From positions 1 through 64,000 of IMG/VR virus record IMGVR_UViG_3300020158_000335: a stretch of DNA of 64,000 bases; one strand, written 5' to 3'. Below the pieces are notes generated by a model that saw only the letters and a program-made list of their open reading frames with translations, did not search any database and was not told where the DNA came from. The DNA comes from a virus. How positions within the stretch are numbered: position 1 is the first letter of the stretch; every line of letters begins with the position of its first letter. Positions 8,717 through 17,045 of this stretch are shown piece after piece. The position numbers and the translations under genes were made by a program.

Positions 8717-8734
8717 GCAGATAGGGTTATGTAG
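8717..8734 (-). promoter_or_regulatory. 18-bp operon-boundary motif, copy 1
   Basis: GCAGATAGGGTTATGTAG on the plus strand (CTACATAACCCTATCTGC in gene orientation) lies about 100 nt upstream of the 307-aa head gene. Near-identical copies occur at 16586, 45690 and 55514, all in gaps between transcription units. Candidate phage-specific promoter or operator. Confidence 0.55.
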
Positions 8735-8740
8735 GAATTT

Positions 8741-9259
8741 TCATGGTTCTGATATGGGCAAACTGTTGATATCGAATGTTTTGCGCTGCTTCCATTCCGC
8801 CGCTTTCCCCTGGTTCCAATTGCTCACAGGCCGGAGGAAACCCACCACGCGCGAATAAATCTCCGTTCGGGGGTGGAAGACCGGGTCTTTCCCAAAGCAA
8901 GCCTCGCATTTGAACATGTAATCGCCTGTGGTATAATTCCAGCCAGACGGCGGATGAAACACCGCCCCGCCTTCGATAGTTGTTTCCTCGCCGTACTGGG
9001 ATGCCTTAACCGTTACTGCCTCATTGCAGTCCATGCAATCCCCTTCGAAAGTGAACGGGTTTTGCACTTGTAAAAGCTCTTTTAATTTTTCCAATTTCAT
9101 CGTTTCGCCTTTTATTCTGAGTTTATGTGTTCCATCACACCAAGTGCATTCTCGGCCAGGTGGATTATAATGCCCGCATTTTGGGCAGGGTTTTGGTTCG
9201 CCAAGTTTGACTCCGGGATAGCAATTATTAGATGTTTGATAAAAGTCTCTGCCTCCCAT
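8741..9259 (-). CDS. Zinc-ribbon protein with NrdD-like C-terminal motif
   Basis: This 172-aa protein starts at 9259, where its ATG overlaps the upstream stop as TAATG after AGGGAGG. It contains one zinc ribbon (CPKCGHYNPPGRECTWC), a second set of cysteines (CMDC and CEAC) and a C-terminal stretch EIYSRVVGFLRPVSNWNQGK. That stretch closely follows the end of class III anaerobic ribonucleotide reductase (NrdD), where it follows the zinc site. No glycyl-radical motif or reductase core is present, so it is not an enzyme by itself. It may be a regulator or remnant borrowing the NrdD tail. Confidence 0.6.
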   Translation of the reverse strand: MGGRDFYQTSNNCYPGVKLGEPKPCPKCGHYNPPGRECTWCDGTHKLRIKGETMKLEKLKELLQVQNPFTFEGDCMDCNEAVTVKASQYGEETTIEGGAVFHPPSGWNYTTGDYMFKCEACFGKDPVFHPRTEIYSRVVGFLRPVSNWNQGKAAEWKQRKTFDINSLPISEP

Positions 9260-9483
9260 TAATAGCCTCCCTGTAATATTGCCCAGGCTCGAACGCCACG
9301 AAACATCCACATTGAGATGATTGGATGCCCCTTTGCGGTTACGCAATCTCTCAGTTCTTGATCTGCTTTCAGCCGCATGGCAGCGGATTTGAGTTCCTCT
9401 GCCAGCACGCAGCCAATATCATGAATACGGCAGCAATCTGACCAATTGCCTTCGAGAAATGCAGTTCAGTATTTGGTTTTCAT
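9259..9483 (-). pseudogene. Phospholipase A2-like protein interrupted by in-frame TGA
   Basis: A frame of 75 codons starts with ATG overlapping the upstream stop (ATGA, 9480-9483) and ends TAA overlapping the next ATG (TAATG). Codon 6 is TGA (9466-9468). After it comes GNWSDCCRIHDIG, the D-C-C-x-x-H-D signature of secreted-type phospholipase A2, then KADQELRDCVTAKGHPII. No ATG, GTG or TTG lies between the TGA and this motif, so it cannot be made by internal initiation. Either the gene is dead through one nonsense change, or TGA is read through or decoded as selenocysteine. The perfect couplings at both ends argue for recent function. Confidence 0.6.
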
Positions 9484-12400
9484 GGTATAATCAACTCCGC
9501 ATCATCATCCAGCGTCACGCCGAAAACGTCACTAAAAACGTCTGCGATATCCTGAAAGGTTTTGGCTTTGCGAATGCCAATGCGCCACTTTATTTTCGGA
9601 GAATTACGAAAGTCGTTTAAAACAGCATCAGGCACGGTTAGCCCGTCTGACATAGCTTGCTCAACAGCTTGCGTATGTGGATCGTTTTTCACCCACCAAC
9701 TTGCTCTGAACGATTCAAAGTCTTTGTGTTTTATCGTTTTTGAATCATTTGCCCATTTGTCGATGAGACTTTGTTGCAAAGGTGAATCCTGATAATCCTC
9801 ATTATATTCGTCCTTTGTCATCTCCCACGGCTGCTTGGTAGCAGTCACATCCTGTGCAATTGTGTCCGACGCGCTTTCGAAAATCTTGTTGACATCATAA
9901 TTCGGATGATATAGGTTTTGATCGTCTTCCGCTCCCATGTTCTGATGGCCACTGTAGTCATTATATGCGTAGTTTTTAGCCATATTGCTAAAGCTATAAA
10001 CACCGGAAGACTCGTAAATCAAGTTATAGTCCTCTTTTGCCACTTCCTTAAATCCAGACAATAACCAAACCTGATCGTTCTGGAATCTTGTCAATGCCAG
10101 AGTAGCTGCGTACCCGTCAATGACTATCGTAGCCTTGTCTTTCGGTGATGGTTGGTGATGGCCTTTTGCTATGACTTCAACAAGTTTCGATGCGACCGAA
10201 ACGCCTTTTTGACCTAAAAGACCACGAATATATTTCCCTTCCCAATCCCTTTTTGCGATAATATGCGATACACCATGTCCGCCTTCAAAAAGGCTGAATT
10301 TGTCTTTTAACGAATTCCACCATTCAAGCATATCGTCTTCACTTGAAAAAGAAGGTGGTTTCCTACCCGGTTTCCCCCAATAAAACGCAATCCATCCCAA
10401 ATCCTGCCGGTACATGGCCTTTGGTTCATTTCCATGTTTTGAGATAACCCGGTTCATGGCTTCGGTGCCGCGCTGGATGTTTTCTTCAACAGTTGCCGGC
10501 GTTCGGACTTGCGCCGCTTCCATAACCAGATCATTTATAAATGGTCTTATTCCCATCATGTCAGGCCCGAATGCAGACACAATGCTATTCCTCTCCGATC
10601 TGATTCTTTTTTTGTATTTTTTAGGGCATGATCTCAGCGCTTTGTCGAAGCTATCTATTATAGCGATAGCCTTATGTGATGATATTTTGTTAAAACCAGC
10701 TATTAGGCCACAACTACCAAGACCTACATTGTCACTTGATAAAATATCCCATAGCCCATTTTCTATAAAAATGGTCGCCTCCATTTTTTCGAGCGAAGTC
10801 TCAAACATTGTCGATTTTTTATCCAGCACCGGATCATCATCCAGCGTCACCCCGAATTCACGCTTGAAAACATTAGCAATATCCTGGAAAGTTTTGGCTT
10901 CACGGATGTCAAAACGCCATTGTCCAGGAGGGGCACCACCCGCAAATTTACCCATTGGCCCGTAATCCTTTTCGTGAAGACGGGTGTAGTCTGCAACGGA
11001 GAGATCGCCATTAAGCAAGCTTCGGGTCACAGATCGTTCATGATAGTTGCTCGGCGATGCAGTATCTCCATCATAAACTGTCATTTTGCTTTCGACTTGT
11101 TCTTCTGCAATGTCCAGAGGAATTCCGGAAGCAACCATCTTATCAATTTCACTTTTATTAAATTCTTCTCTCGTCATGTCCCACGGCTGCTTATCTGCCA
11201 CAGATGGTGCGCTTGTACCAGAGGCGTCCGGGGCTTGATCGTTGTTGGCCATTTTATTGAATTCAGGATAGTCTTCCAAAACATGTTTTGCTACTGGAAG
11301 CCCTTTTGATATTGCGTCAAGAACTGCGTAGTAGTGTTGCGTATGTTCTGTCATGGGTGATTCTTTTACGATCATGCCATTATGCCCAGCATCTTCAAAA
11401 AAACGGAACATGTCCTCAGAAACAACATCGGGATCGCCACATCTATCAGTAAACGTTTTCCACTGTTTTGTTGTGACAAGACCTTCTCGGTATTTCTTCT
11501 CTGTATTTTGGGAGAGTAACCGCTTTAGTGCCGCCCATTGTTTTTCGCGTAAAGTGTTTTTTGCGGTACGTTTTCGGGATATTGAGATATAGGTATCCCT
11601 GCTCATCTGCCACGGCTGCTTATTGGCCACGGATGGAGCCGATTCCATAACCAGATCATCGTCGTCATCCTCATCGTATTCACCTTCATCACCATCTTCA
11701 AAAATCCCTTTCTGCTTGTTCGCCGGATCAAGTTCAGCCGCCCGAGCAATAGCGCCCTTTATGACTTCCGAAGCGGTCGGTGCTGGTTCTTTTCCAAACA
11801 GCCCGACTTGATTCTGATACTGCAGAAAGGTTAAAATGCGTTCGCCCGCCAGCTTGAAAACCGTTCCAAGATGTTTTGACCGTCTGATGTTATCGTTTAA
11901 AATCCGGGTGATGTCCTTTGTTTCTTCTGGTATCTGTGAGAACAGCCCCATTTGTGAAAGAATCATTTCAATTCCGTCCCCATCGTCTCGGGCCTGAACC
12001 ATAAGGCGTGTGGCTTCAATGATATTGTCCACAAGATTGATACCGCCCATATCCGGATAGCTGGCCCTGATTTTGGCGAACACGGGAGCTGCTGCGGTTA
12101 ATGCAGTCAGGATGTTCTTGACGGCTGGATGCGTCTCTTCCGCCATCAAAGTTAAAAGCCTGTCATCAGCATAAGCTTTGCTGAAAATGGCGCACTGAAT
12201 TCGATCTACAAGCGCTTTTGTTGGACGGCTGTCCGCCGTAAGCAGCCCAGCCGCCTCAGCTTTGCCCACTTTTTCAATAAACTTGGCGATAAATCCCGCA
12301 TTACTGGCAGCCGCGATGTCCCCGTCTTTGGATGGTGTAAATCTTTCCATATCCGCAGCGGTTAGCCTGCTGTCATCAACCTTGGCCTGTTCCATCGGAC

Positions 12401-14126
12401 TCATGGAGGCGATATCCGCCTCGTTTGCCCGCTCTGTAATTGATCTGCGATCTCCACCGGAAAGACGGATCCGGACAAGCACCGGCTGCTGGATTTCCGC
12501 CAGTTTTTCCGGATTAAACCCAAACTTACCGGCATTCTGAATAATCCATGCTTTGTATTCGGTCGCGCCGTCTTTGTTGTACCGTTGCCTGATAGCCATT
12601 GTCCGGCCGTTCCCGGATTCAACGGCTAAATCCCTGCCAACGATAGGCGATCCGACAGATGCGTAAAGAGAATCGCCCAGGCGGTCTGGATTGAGAGTGT
12701 TTGAAATTGTTGGAATCTGCCCCTTCATGGTATCCCGTGTCCGGTCCCGTGGTTGAAGCTCGGCAGGGAATTCCGGGTTCGGCGTAAAATCAGCGTTATG
12801 GGAAGCGACAAGGTTTTTTGCTTCGACTACTGCATATTGCAGTACCAGCATATCATTATCACTCAGGTAAGCGCGATCACGCTTGCCTGTGATTACTTTA
12901 GCGTTGACTTTTCCGCCGTTTCTGGTAATATTTTCAACATCAAAAGGAGGATTACTTATGCTATCTCGTAATTTTGAATTTATGGAAAATGAGTTTGTTC
13001 CGTATGCCATCGAACGATCAGGCGGTAGGGTGTTCCGCATGTGTGGAAGGTCAATGGCAAAATGGAAAGAGATTGAGGATTCCGACAAGGCTTTCAGGAT
13101 TACCTCAAATGCCTTCTCTGTCTCAGAGTCATCTGCTATAGCACTGGCTGATGAGTTTGAAGAAGACATCCGTGAAGCCGCCGCCCGATAAACCTTGGTG
13201 CTGACCTTGTTTAGGCGAGAGATAAACCCGTCCGCCAGGATAGATACTTCTCCTAATTCTTCTTGGCTCGCAATCGGTTTTAATTGCCTGATTACGTTGT
13301 AAATTTCATGCCCAAGCCCGTTCTCTTTTGCATCAATAATTGGGGCGGTGTTCATCTGCAATTCGCAGATGTGCCCGCCGATCATGACTTTCATTATGAT
13401 ACCGGGATAGCCTTCTTTAGTCGGATTTTCGAACCCATTCTTAATCCAGAATACAGCAGGGTCTTTTGATATTAAACTGGAAGCCATAGCAACTTGCGAT
13501 GTGGTGTCGAATACCAATGTCGCAGCTACGACGTCCAAAAGCTTTGACTCGTCTCCCTCGTAATCATTCTCGATTTTTTCAGCCGCACGTTCTTTCCCTT
13601 TTAACCCAGGTCGCAATATCACTTTGGCGCCTGTTTTCGCTCCGAAAGCCTCTACCCATTCCTTAAATGCAGGAAGCGCAATCTCAGCCGCAGCGTACAC
13701 GTCTTCAATGGTCTTAACGCCTTGCTGTTTCAGAGATTTTTTGATTTCAACCACCACATCAGTTTCACCTAAATCCTTGAGCGCCTGAAGTGTGGTGTTC
13801 CCATCCAGCACCTTAAACTTCCCGTTGCCCATATCAATCACCCGAATAGGCGCACGTTTCTCACCTGTTCCGGACTTGGCCGCCGCCATAGACTCATGAG
13901 CGCGTTTCACCCGTTCCGGGTCCGCCGCTTCACTGGGAACCAGTTGATCAATGGAAATGGTTACGCTGTTGAACGTGTCTTTGAAAAACGGAGAGTTACT
14001 CGGAGGCATCGTTTCAGAGAAAACATGACGAAAGACGTTTGAAATATCGTCAATGTCCTGTGCGGCGGCAAGCTCAGCTCGCCAGTCGGGATTACCTGGA
14101 AGGGATTCAAAAAATGCTGATAGCAT
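9480..14126 (-). CDS. Giant polyvalent head protein with ParB-like, RelA/SpoT-like, DdrB-like and BECR-like domains
   Basis: This 1548-aa multidomain protein appears to be an internal head cargo. In order: N-terminal FFE-S site and a WR/TFxDI-type module; a ParB-like nuclease domain (about 57-127, VLDGNTTLQALKDLGETDV); a RelA/SpoT-like region (about 150-290, IKNGFENPTKEGYPGI then GHEIYNVI); and a DdrB/ParB-superfamily domain (about 480-800, SGNGRTMAIRQRY). An acidic linker ends in LVME-SA at about 827. Two PWxMT modules follow, then a LVME-AA site at about 1200 and a nuclease-like domain (about 1205-1370, LGWIAFYWG, GHGVSHIIAKRDWEG). The end carries IFE-SA, PWEMT and a last WRxxIRxAxTFxDI module. 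Such mixtures are known as phage polyvalent proteins. Confidence 0.7.
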   Translation of the reverse strand: MLSAFFESLPGNPDWRAELAAAQDIDDISNVFRHVFSETMPPSNSPFFKDTFNSVTISIDQLVPSEAADPERVKRAHESMAAAKSGTGEKRAPIRVIDMGNGKFKVLDGNTTLQALKDLGETDVVVEIKKSLKQQGVKTIEDVYAAAEIALPAFKEWVEAFGAKTGAKVILRPGLKGKERAAEKIENDYEGDESKLLDVVAATLVFDTTSQVAMASSLISKDPAVFWIKNGFENPTKEGYPGIIMKVMIGGHICELQMNTAPIIDAKENGLGHEIYNVIRQLKPIASQEELGEVSILADGFISRLNKVSTKVYRAAASRMSSSNSSASAIADDSETEKAFEVILKALSESSISFHFAIDLPHMRNTLPPDRSMAYGTNSFSINSKLRDSISNPPFDVENITRNGGKVNAKVITGKRDRAYLSDNDMLVLQYAVVEAKNLVASHNADFTPNPEFPAELQPRDRTRDTMKGQIPTISNTLNPDRLGDSLYASVGSPIVGRDLAVESGNGRTMAIRQRYNKDGATEYKAWIIQNAGKFGFNPEKLAEIQQPVLVRIRLSGGDRRSITERANEADIASMSPMEQAKVDDSRLTAADMERFTPSKDGDIAAASNAGFIAKFIEKVGKAEAAGLLTADSRPTKALVDRIQCAIFSKAYADDRLLTLMAEETHPAVKNILTALTAAAPVFAKIRASYPDMGGINLVDNIIEATRLMVQARDDGDGIEMILSQMGLFSQIPEETKDITRILNDNIRRSKHLGTVFKLAGERILTFLQYQNQVGLFGKEPAPTASEVIKGAIARAAELDPANKQKGIFEDGDEGEYDEDDDDDLVMESAPSVANKQPWQMSRDTYISISRKRTAKNTLREKQWAALKRLLSQNTEKKYREGLVTTKQWKTFTDRCGDPDVVSEDMFRFFEDAGHNGMIVKESPMTEHTQHYYAVLDAISKGLPVAKHVLEDYPEFNKMANNDQAPDASGTSAPSVADKQPWDMTREEFNKSEIDKMVASGIPLDIAEEQVESKMTVYDGDTASPSNYHERSVTRSLLNGDLSVADYTRLHEKDYGPMGKFAGGAPPGQWRFDIREAKTFQDIANVFKREFGVTLDDDPVLDKKSTMFETSLEKMEATIFIENGLWDILSSDNVGLGSCGLIAGFNKISSHKAIAIIDSFDKALRSCPKKYKKRIRSERNSIVSAFGPDMMGIRPFINDLVMEAAQVRTPATVEENIQRGTEAMNRVISKHGNEPKAMYRQDLGWIAFYWGKPGRKPPSFSSEDDMLEWWNSLKDKFSLFEGGHGVSHIIAKRDWEGKYIRGLLGQKGVSVASKLVEVIAKGHHQPSPKDKATIVIDGYAATLALTRFQNDQVWLLSGFKEVAKEDYNLIYESSGVYSFSNMAKNYAYNDYSGHQNMGAEDDQNLYHPNYDVNKIFESASDTIAQDVTATKQPWEMTKDEYNEDYQDSPLQQSLIDKWANDSKTIKHKDFESFRASWWVKNDPHTQAVEQAMSDGLTVPDAVLNDFRNSPKIKWRIGIRKAKTFQDIADVFSDVFGVTLDDDAELIIP

Positions 14127-14291
14127 GTTAATTAGCCTTTGGATTGTTGGTTTGAGATTATATCAAACAGGATTACATTCAAACGGCGGGGATGGCAAAT
14201 AGGTGATGTGCAGATAGGGGTATATAGAGATTTTCTGGCGAAGGATACAAGGTTGACTGTTTTTCGGATTTCAAGTAAAGTCTTTTTTATA

Positions 14292-14879
14292 ATGATTGAT
14301 AATTTCCAAAAACAAAGACTGCATGAAAAATTGTTTGAGTCGCAATGCTCTATCGTGACACATCAGGCGTATCTTGCCAGAATTGACAGTGTACTGAGAA
14401 CCATAGAGATTCTTGCGATATGCGCTCCTATAGGATTCATGTCTGTCCAATTGTCTTTGATTAGCAATGTGGCAATCACAAAAATACTTTCGATTATAAA
14501 CCCGATTCTATCAGCGGCATTACTTATACTCGCTGTTTTTTCCCTTACCCAAAGTTACAGACAACGGCTGCAAGATCATCAGAAGTTTCTCGTTGAAAAC
14601 TTTCCGATAGCCGAACAACTCAGGGCTCTCCTTATCAAAACAGAAGCTGATGACAGAGATGTTGAAAAAATCATGGATAAAATAACAGCTTTGGACAAGG
14701 AAGAGGCACGATTGATGGCGCACCAGAAAGCCGATGAAAAACAAACATTTTACAGGGAAGCGATGAAGCGCATGGGAGATATAGATGTGAAATGCCCGAA
14801 ATGCGGGAAATCTCCGTGGGAGTATCAGAAATCGAAAAACAAGTGTCAGGTCTGCGGTAGTGAACTACCCCTACCCTAA
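14292..14879 (+). CDS. SLATT-like two-helix membrane protein with C-terminal zinc ribbon
   Basis: About 195 aa from MIDNFQKQRL. An upstream in-frame ATG at 14139 would add 51 weakly supported residues. A soluble helical segment precedes two transmembrane helices (LAICAPIGFMSVQL and ILSAALLILAVFSL). A long charged helix and a CxxC-x13-CxxC zinc ribbon (CPKCGKSPW to CQVC) follow. The layout matches SLATT-type 2TM effectors, which are linked to bacterial nucleotide-signalling immunity, and mobilome proteins with a similar zinc ribbon. It is encoded against the late genes with its own terminator, as morons are. A defence or superinfection-exclusion role is inferred. Confidence 0.55.
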   Translation: MIDNFQKQRLHEKLFESQCSIVTHQAYLARIDSVLRTIEILAICAPIGFMSVQLSLISNVAITKILSIINPILSAALLILAVFSLTQSYRQRLQDHQKFLVENFPIAEQLRALLIKTEADDRDVEKIMDKITALDKEEARLMAHQKADEKQTFYREAMKRMGDIDVKCPKCGKSPWEYQKSKNKCQVCGSELPLP

Positions 14880-14890
14880 AGGGATAGGGG
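14868..14890 (+). terminator. Probable terminator after SLATT-like gene
   Basis: CCCCTACCCT and AGGGATAGGGG pair with a single bulge right at the stop codon and are followed by CTTTACG. A short T-run makes it a moderate terminator, which may let some transcription reach the two tiny downstream genes. Confidence 0.55.
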
Positions 14891-14931
14891 CTTTACGCCA
14901 TTCTTATAAAGACCGGGCAAGTACGTTTATA

Positions 14932-15018
14932 ATGGAAGGCTTACAATATGCCGCTCCCCCGGCAAGCAGATTCGATGCTCTGAGTCCGAAATGCCCAACA
15001 TGCAGGAGACCATTATGA
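14932..15018 (+). CDS. 28-aa peptide with CxxC
   Basis: ATG at 14932 to TGA at 15018 encodes 28 residues ending SPKCPTCRRPL, with one CxxC pair. Its stop overlaps the next start as ATGA (15015-15018), suggesting a coupled leader or a real small protein. There is no strong ribosome-binding site. Function unknown. Confidence 0.35.
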   Translation: MEGLQYAAPPASRFDALSPKCPTCRRPL

Positions 15019-15164
15019 ACGACAGAAGCATATTGAAAGTCATAGCCATTGCGATTAGCCTGATCGGATATTACAGCGTAGGCGGATTCGGTTGGTTTTT
15101 ACTCATCGGGGCTAACGTCCTTCTGCTGTATCAGGATTACAAATTTTCCAGCAGGAATAATTGA
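15015..15164 (+). CDS. 49-aa two-helix membrane protein
   Basis: ATG at 15015 is preceded by AGGAG at good spacing. The product MNDRSILKVIAIAISLIGYY to SSRNN has two hydrophobic helices (KVIAIAISLIGYY and WFLLIGANVLLLYQ) joined by a Gly-rich turn. It lies downstream of the SLATT-like gene on the same strand and before a strong inverted repeat, so the two may form one cassette. Function unknown. Confidence 0.55.
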   Translation: MNDRSILKVIAIAISLIGYYSVGGFGWFLLIGANVLLLYQDYKFSSRNN

Positions 15165-15189
15165 TAAAAATATCAAAACAGCAATAGAG

Positions 15190-15219
15190 ATTAAGGGTAC
15201 CCTGTAGAGTACCCTTAAT
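15190..15219. terminator. Inverted repeat, probable end of plus-strand cassette
   Basis: Perfect 11-bp arms ATTAAGGGTAC (15190-15200) and GTACCCTTAAT (15209-15219) enclose an 8-nt loop. It follows the 49-aa gene. The 15220-15417 stretch after it shows nothing I can support. Confidence 0.6.
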
Positions 15220-15417
15220 CCACATTTCTTGAGTGGTTATCCTGTTGCAAGGGCCGCATCACTGAATCGGAAGTTTATTGCCAAAATCCTGTTCTATGGC
15301 GAGTTGCTTGATTTTCTTCAGGAGGCTGATTTGGATCATCACCTGAAGACTGACTTCATCAACCCAATGCCATGCGTCATTTATGTCCAGTTATCCCCAC
15401 GCTGTTATCCAAAATTA

Positions 15418-16452
15418 TTATATCCCATTACCACTGTCACTTTCTAAATCAAAAGGCAATTGCATCGTTTCATTGAATGCAGGATGAACTATGTCAAGAT
15501 TGTTTTTGAAGTCTCCCCAACGCTTACTAAGTTTCATTATTGTAGTAACCGATACAATGAGTTCTTTAAGTTTTGGATGTCCTGTTTCAATTGTAAGTTT
15601 TCTATGTAAATGATGTTTTAAGCGCCCCCTTTCATTTTTTTCTGCTTGAGCTTTCAACTCCTTCCACACCCCAGGGGCAAGCCGACGATAAACAATATCA
15701 TTGGTTAAATGTCCGAAATACAAAGGCCGTTTTACGCCATTGCTTGGGAATGGCAAACTACGCAACCGAAACATTTGTTCATAAAAATCAGAAGGGAACG
15801 TTTTAACCCAAGGCTGAAGCTCTTTGGCGACGAAAGACTCAAGTATTCTTGCCAATTCATCACGGGCTCTATCTTTTTGATAACCTGTAGCCTCATCTAC
15901 CAGTGCAACAATGCCGACGCGCATAAAACCACGCATTAAAATTTCACACTGTTTTGCAATTATCAAACGTCGAGGAGTAGTCAATAGGCCATTATCTCTG
16001 GCTTCAAGCATGGCTTCACAAATATCTGCAAGTATTTCTGCACGGTACCCGCTAATATATCTCCCCTCAAAAACGCACTTGATAGGTAAAAAATGGTCCG
16101 GCCTCTTATCTTTATAAATCAACTGGTTAGCCCATTTTGCTGACAGAAAACGGTCCACCCTGGAGCCAGGTTTTGTCCCGCTTGCTGGAGCTTCTTCGTC
16201 GACCAATCTGAGTGTTTCTTGCAACCCACGGCCTGACAATAACCGCTCTCCGGTATTGGTCACATAACAAGACAGGCTGAATCCACAAAGGTCAATTAAA
16301 CCTGTATGCGTTATTCGAACCATTGACGCCTTTTCTTTTTTTGCTTTAACCATTTTTAATGATTGGTCCTTGCGCTGTGCAGGTGTCATCATAGCGTTTT
16401 TTACTTTTCCACCTTTTGATCTACCAGTTACATCACAGATTGAATTTGGCAT
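15418..16452 (-). CDS. P63C domain protein
   Basis: This 344-aa protein carries a C-terminal P63C domain, a family found in phages and mobile elements. Recognisable blocks are FMRVGIVALVDEATGYQ, RILESFVAKELQPWVKTFP, DFYEQMFRLRSLPF, YFGHLTNDIVYRRLAPGVW and HLHRKLTIETGHPKLKELI. The biochemical function of P63C is not established to my knowledge. The first 60 residues are very basic. The gene stands alone between terminator-like repeats, with its own upstream region carrying two inverted repeats, so it is probably expressed independently, perhaps in lysogeny. Confidence 0.85.
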   Translation of the reverse strand: MPNSICDVTGRSKGGKVKNAMMTPAQRKDQSLKMVKAKKEKASMVRITHTGLIDLCGFSLSCYVTNTGERLLSGRGLQETLRLVDEEAPASGTKPGSRVDRFLSAKWANQLIYKDKRPDHFLPIKCVFEGRYISGYRAEILADICEAMLEARDNGLLTTPRRLIIAKQCEILMRGFMRVGIVALVDEATGYQKDRARDELARILESFVAKELQPWVKTFPSDFYEQMFRLRSLPFPSNGVKRPLYFGHLTNDIVYRRLAPGVWKELKAQAEKNERGRLKHHLHRKLTIETGHPKLKELIVSVTTIMKLSKRWGDFKNNLDIVHPAFNETMQLPFDLESDSGNGI

Positions 16453-16477
16453 ATTGCATTCCTTTTTTATATGTTCA

Positions 16478-16493
16478 GCATGTTATTACATGC
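16478..16493. promoter_or_regulatory. Inverted repeat upstream of P63C gene (site 1)
   Basis: GCATGTTATTACATGC has 6-bp perfect arms around TATT and lies 26 nt upstream of the P63C start. The size and symmetry suit an operator for a dimeric repressor. Confidence 0.45.
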
Positions 16494-16518
16494 AAAATAT
16501 AAAAAAGCAAATAAAAAG

Positions 16519-16543
16519 TTATGCAATTAAGAAAATTGCATAA
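16519..16543. promoter_or_regulatory. Inverted repeat upstream of P63C gene (site 2)
   Basis: Perfect 10-bp arms TTATGCAATT and AATTGCATAA (16519-16528 and 16534-16543) are separated by AAGAA. Together with the repeat at 16478 it suggests an operator region controlling the P63C gene. Confidence 0.5.
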
Positions 16544-16585
16544 ATCCCCTTGACACCCCAGCAACTCATAGCAAACAGTTGAAAG

Positions 16586-16603
16586 CTACATAACCTTATC
16601 TGC
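16586..16603 (+). promoter_or_regulatory. 18-bp operon-boundary motif, copy 2 (inverted)
   Basis: CTACATAACCTTATCTGC on the plus strand, the reverse orientation of the other three copies. It lies between the P63C gene and the terminator of the long late operon. The opposite orientation favours a protein-binding site over a simple promoter. Confidence 0.5.
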
Positions 16604-16619
16604 GGAGAAACAAAAAAAA

Positions 16620-16647
16620 AGCCCCTGTGAACTGAATCACAGGGGCT
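16620..16647 (-). terminator. Rho-independent terminator of late operon
   Basis: AGCCCCTGTGA and TCACAGGGGCT pair perfectly (11 bp, loop ACTGAA). On the minus strand the hairpin is followed by a run of nine T. It ends the operon that runs from the major capsid gene at 45591 to the 122-aa gene at 16677. Confidence 0.9.
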
Positions 16648-16676
16648 TTCGTATGCGGGTATGGGTGTGTTATTGG

Positions 16677-17045
16677 TTAATCGTCTTGATCATCCATCAG
16701 GCCAGCGTTTTCTTCAATAAATTGCATCCATGCCTTATCAGGAACAAACCCAATAAGTAATTTCACTTCCTGAATCAAGTCAGTCCGGTGGTGCATTGTC
16801 TCATTCATTAGCAATATGTGATAAACATCTTGAGGGATCATAAACGGATCATCAATGTCAATTGCATGGCCATACATTCCCTGCCCGTGGGTCAAAAAGT
16901 ACTGCCGGAGAAGATAATATCCGCTGACATAATCAAGAGCAACCTTTCCAGCAGTATCCCACTGGGTAGGTGCAATGACAAGTTCCACGGTGCCGCCTGG
17001 AGTGATAATCTGCCAGTGATAAAATGATTCTGGGTATCGTTTCAA
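16677..17045 (-). CDS. Hypothetical protein after the 1458-aa gene
   Basis: This 122-aa protein has mixed alpha/beta character (GGTVELVIAPTQWDTAG, VSGYYLLRQYFL, VYHILLMNETMHHRTD). It starts with TTG immediately after the TAA of the 1458-aa gene, so it is probably translated by reinitiation. Tight coupling suggests a partner, for example a chaperone or immunity-type protein, but no family is recognised. Confidence 0.5.
   Translation of the reverse strand: MKRYPESFYHWQIITPGGTVELVIAPTQWDTAGKVALDYVSGYYLLRQYFLTHGQGMYGHAIDIDDPFMIPQDVYHILLMNETMHHRTDLIQEVKLLIGFVPDKAWMQFIEENAGLMDDQDD

Noticed and set aside
9466-9468. Genome-wide TGA reassignment to explain the in-frame TGA
   Set aside because: Many genes in the window end in TGA within ATGA or GTGA junctions, so TGA is a working stop here.
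15229-15447. 72-codon plus-strand frame after the SLATT-like cassette
   Set aside because: It lies past the inverted-repeat terminator, runs into the P63C gene 3' end and has no ribosome-binding site.
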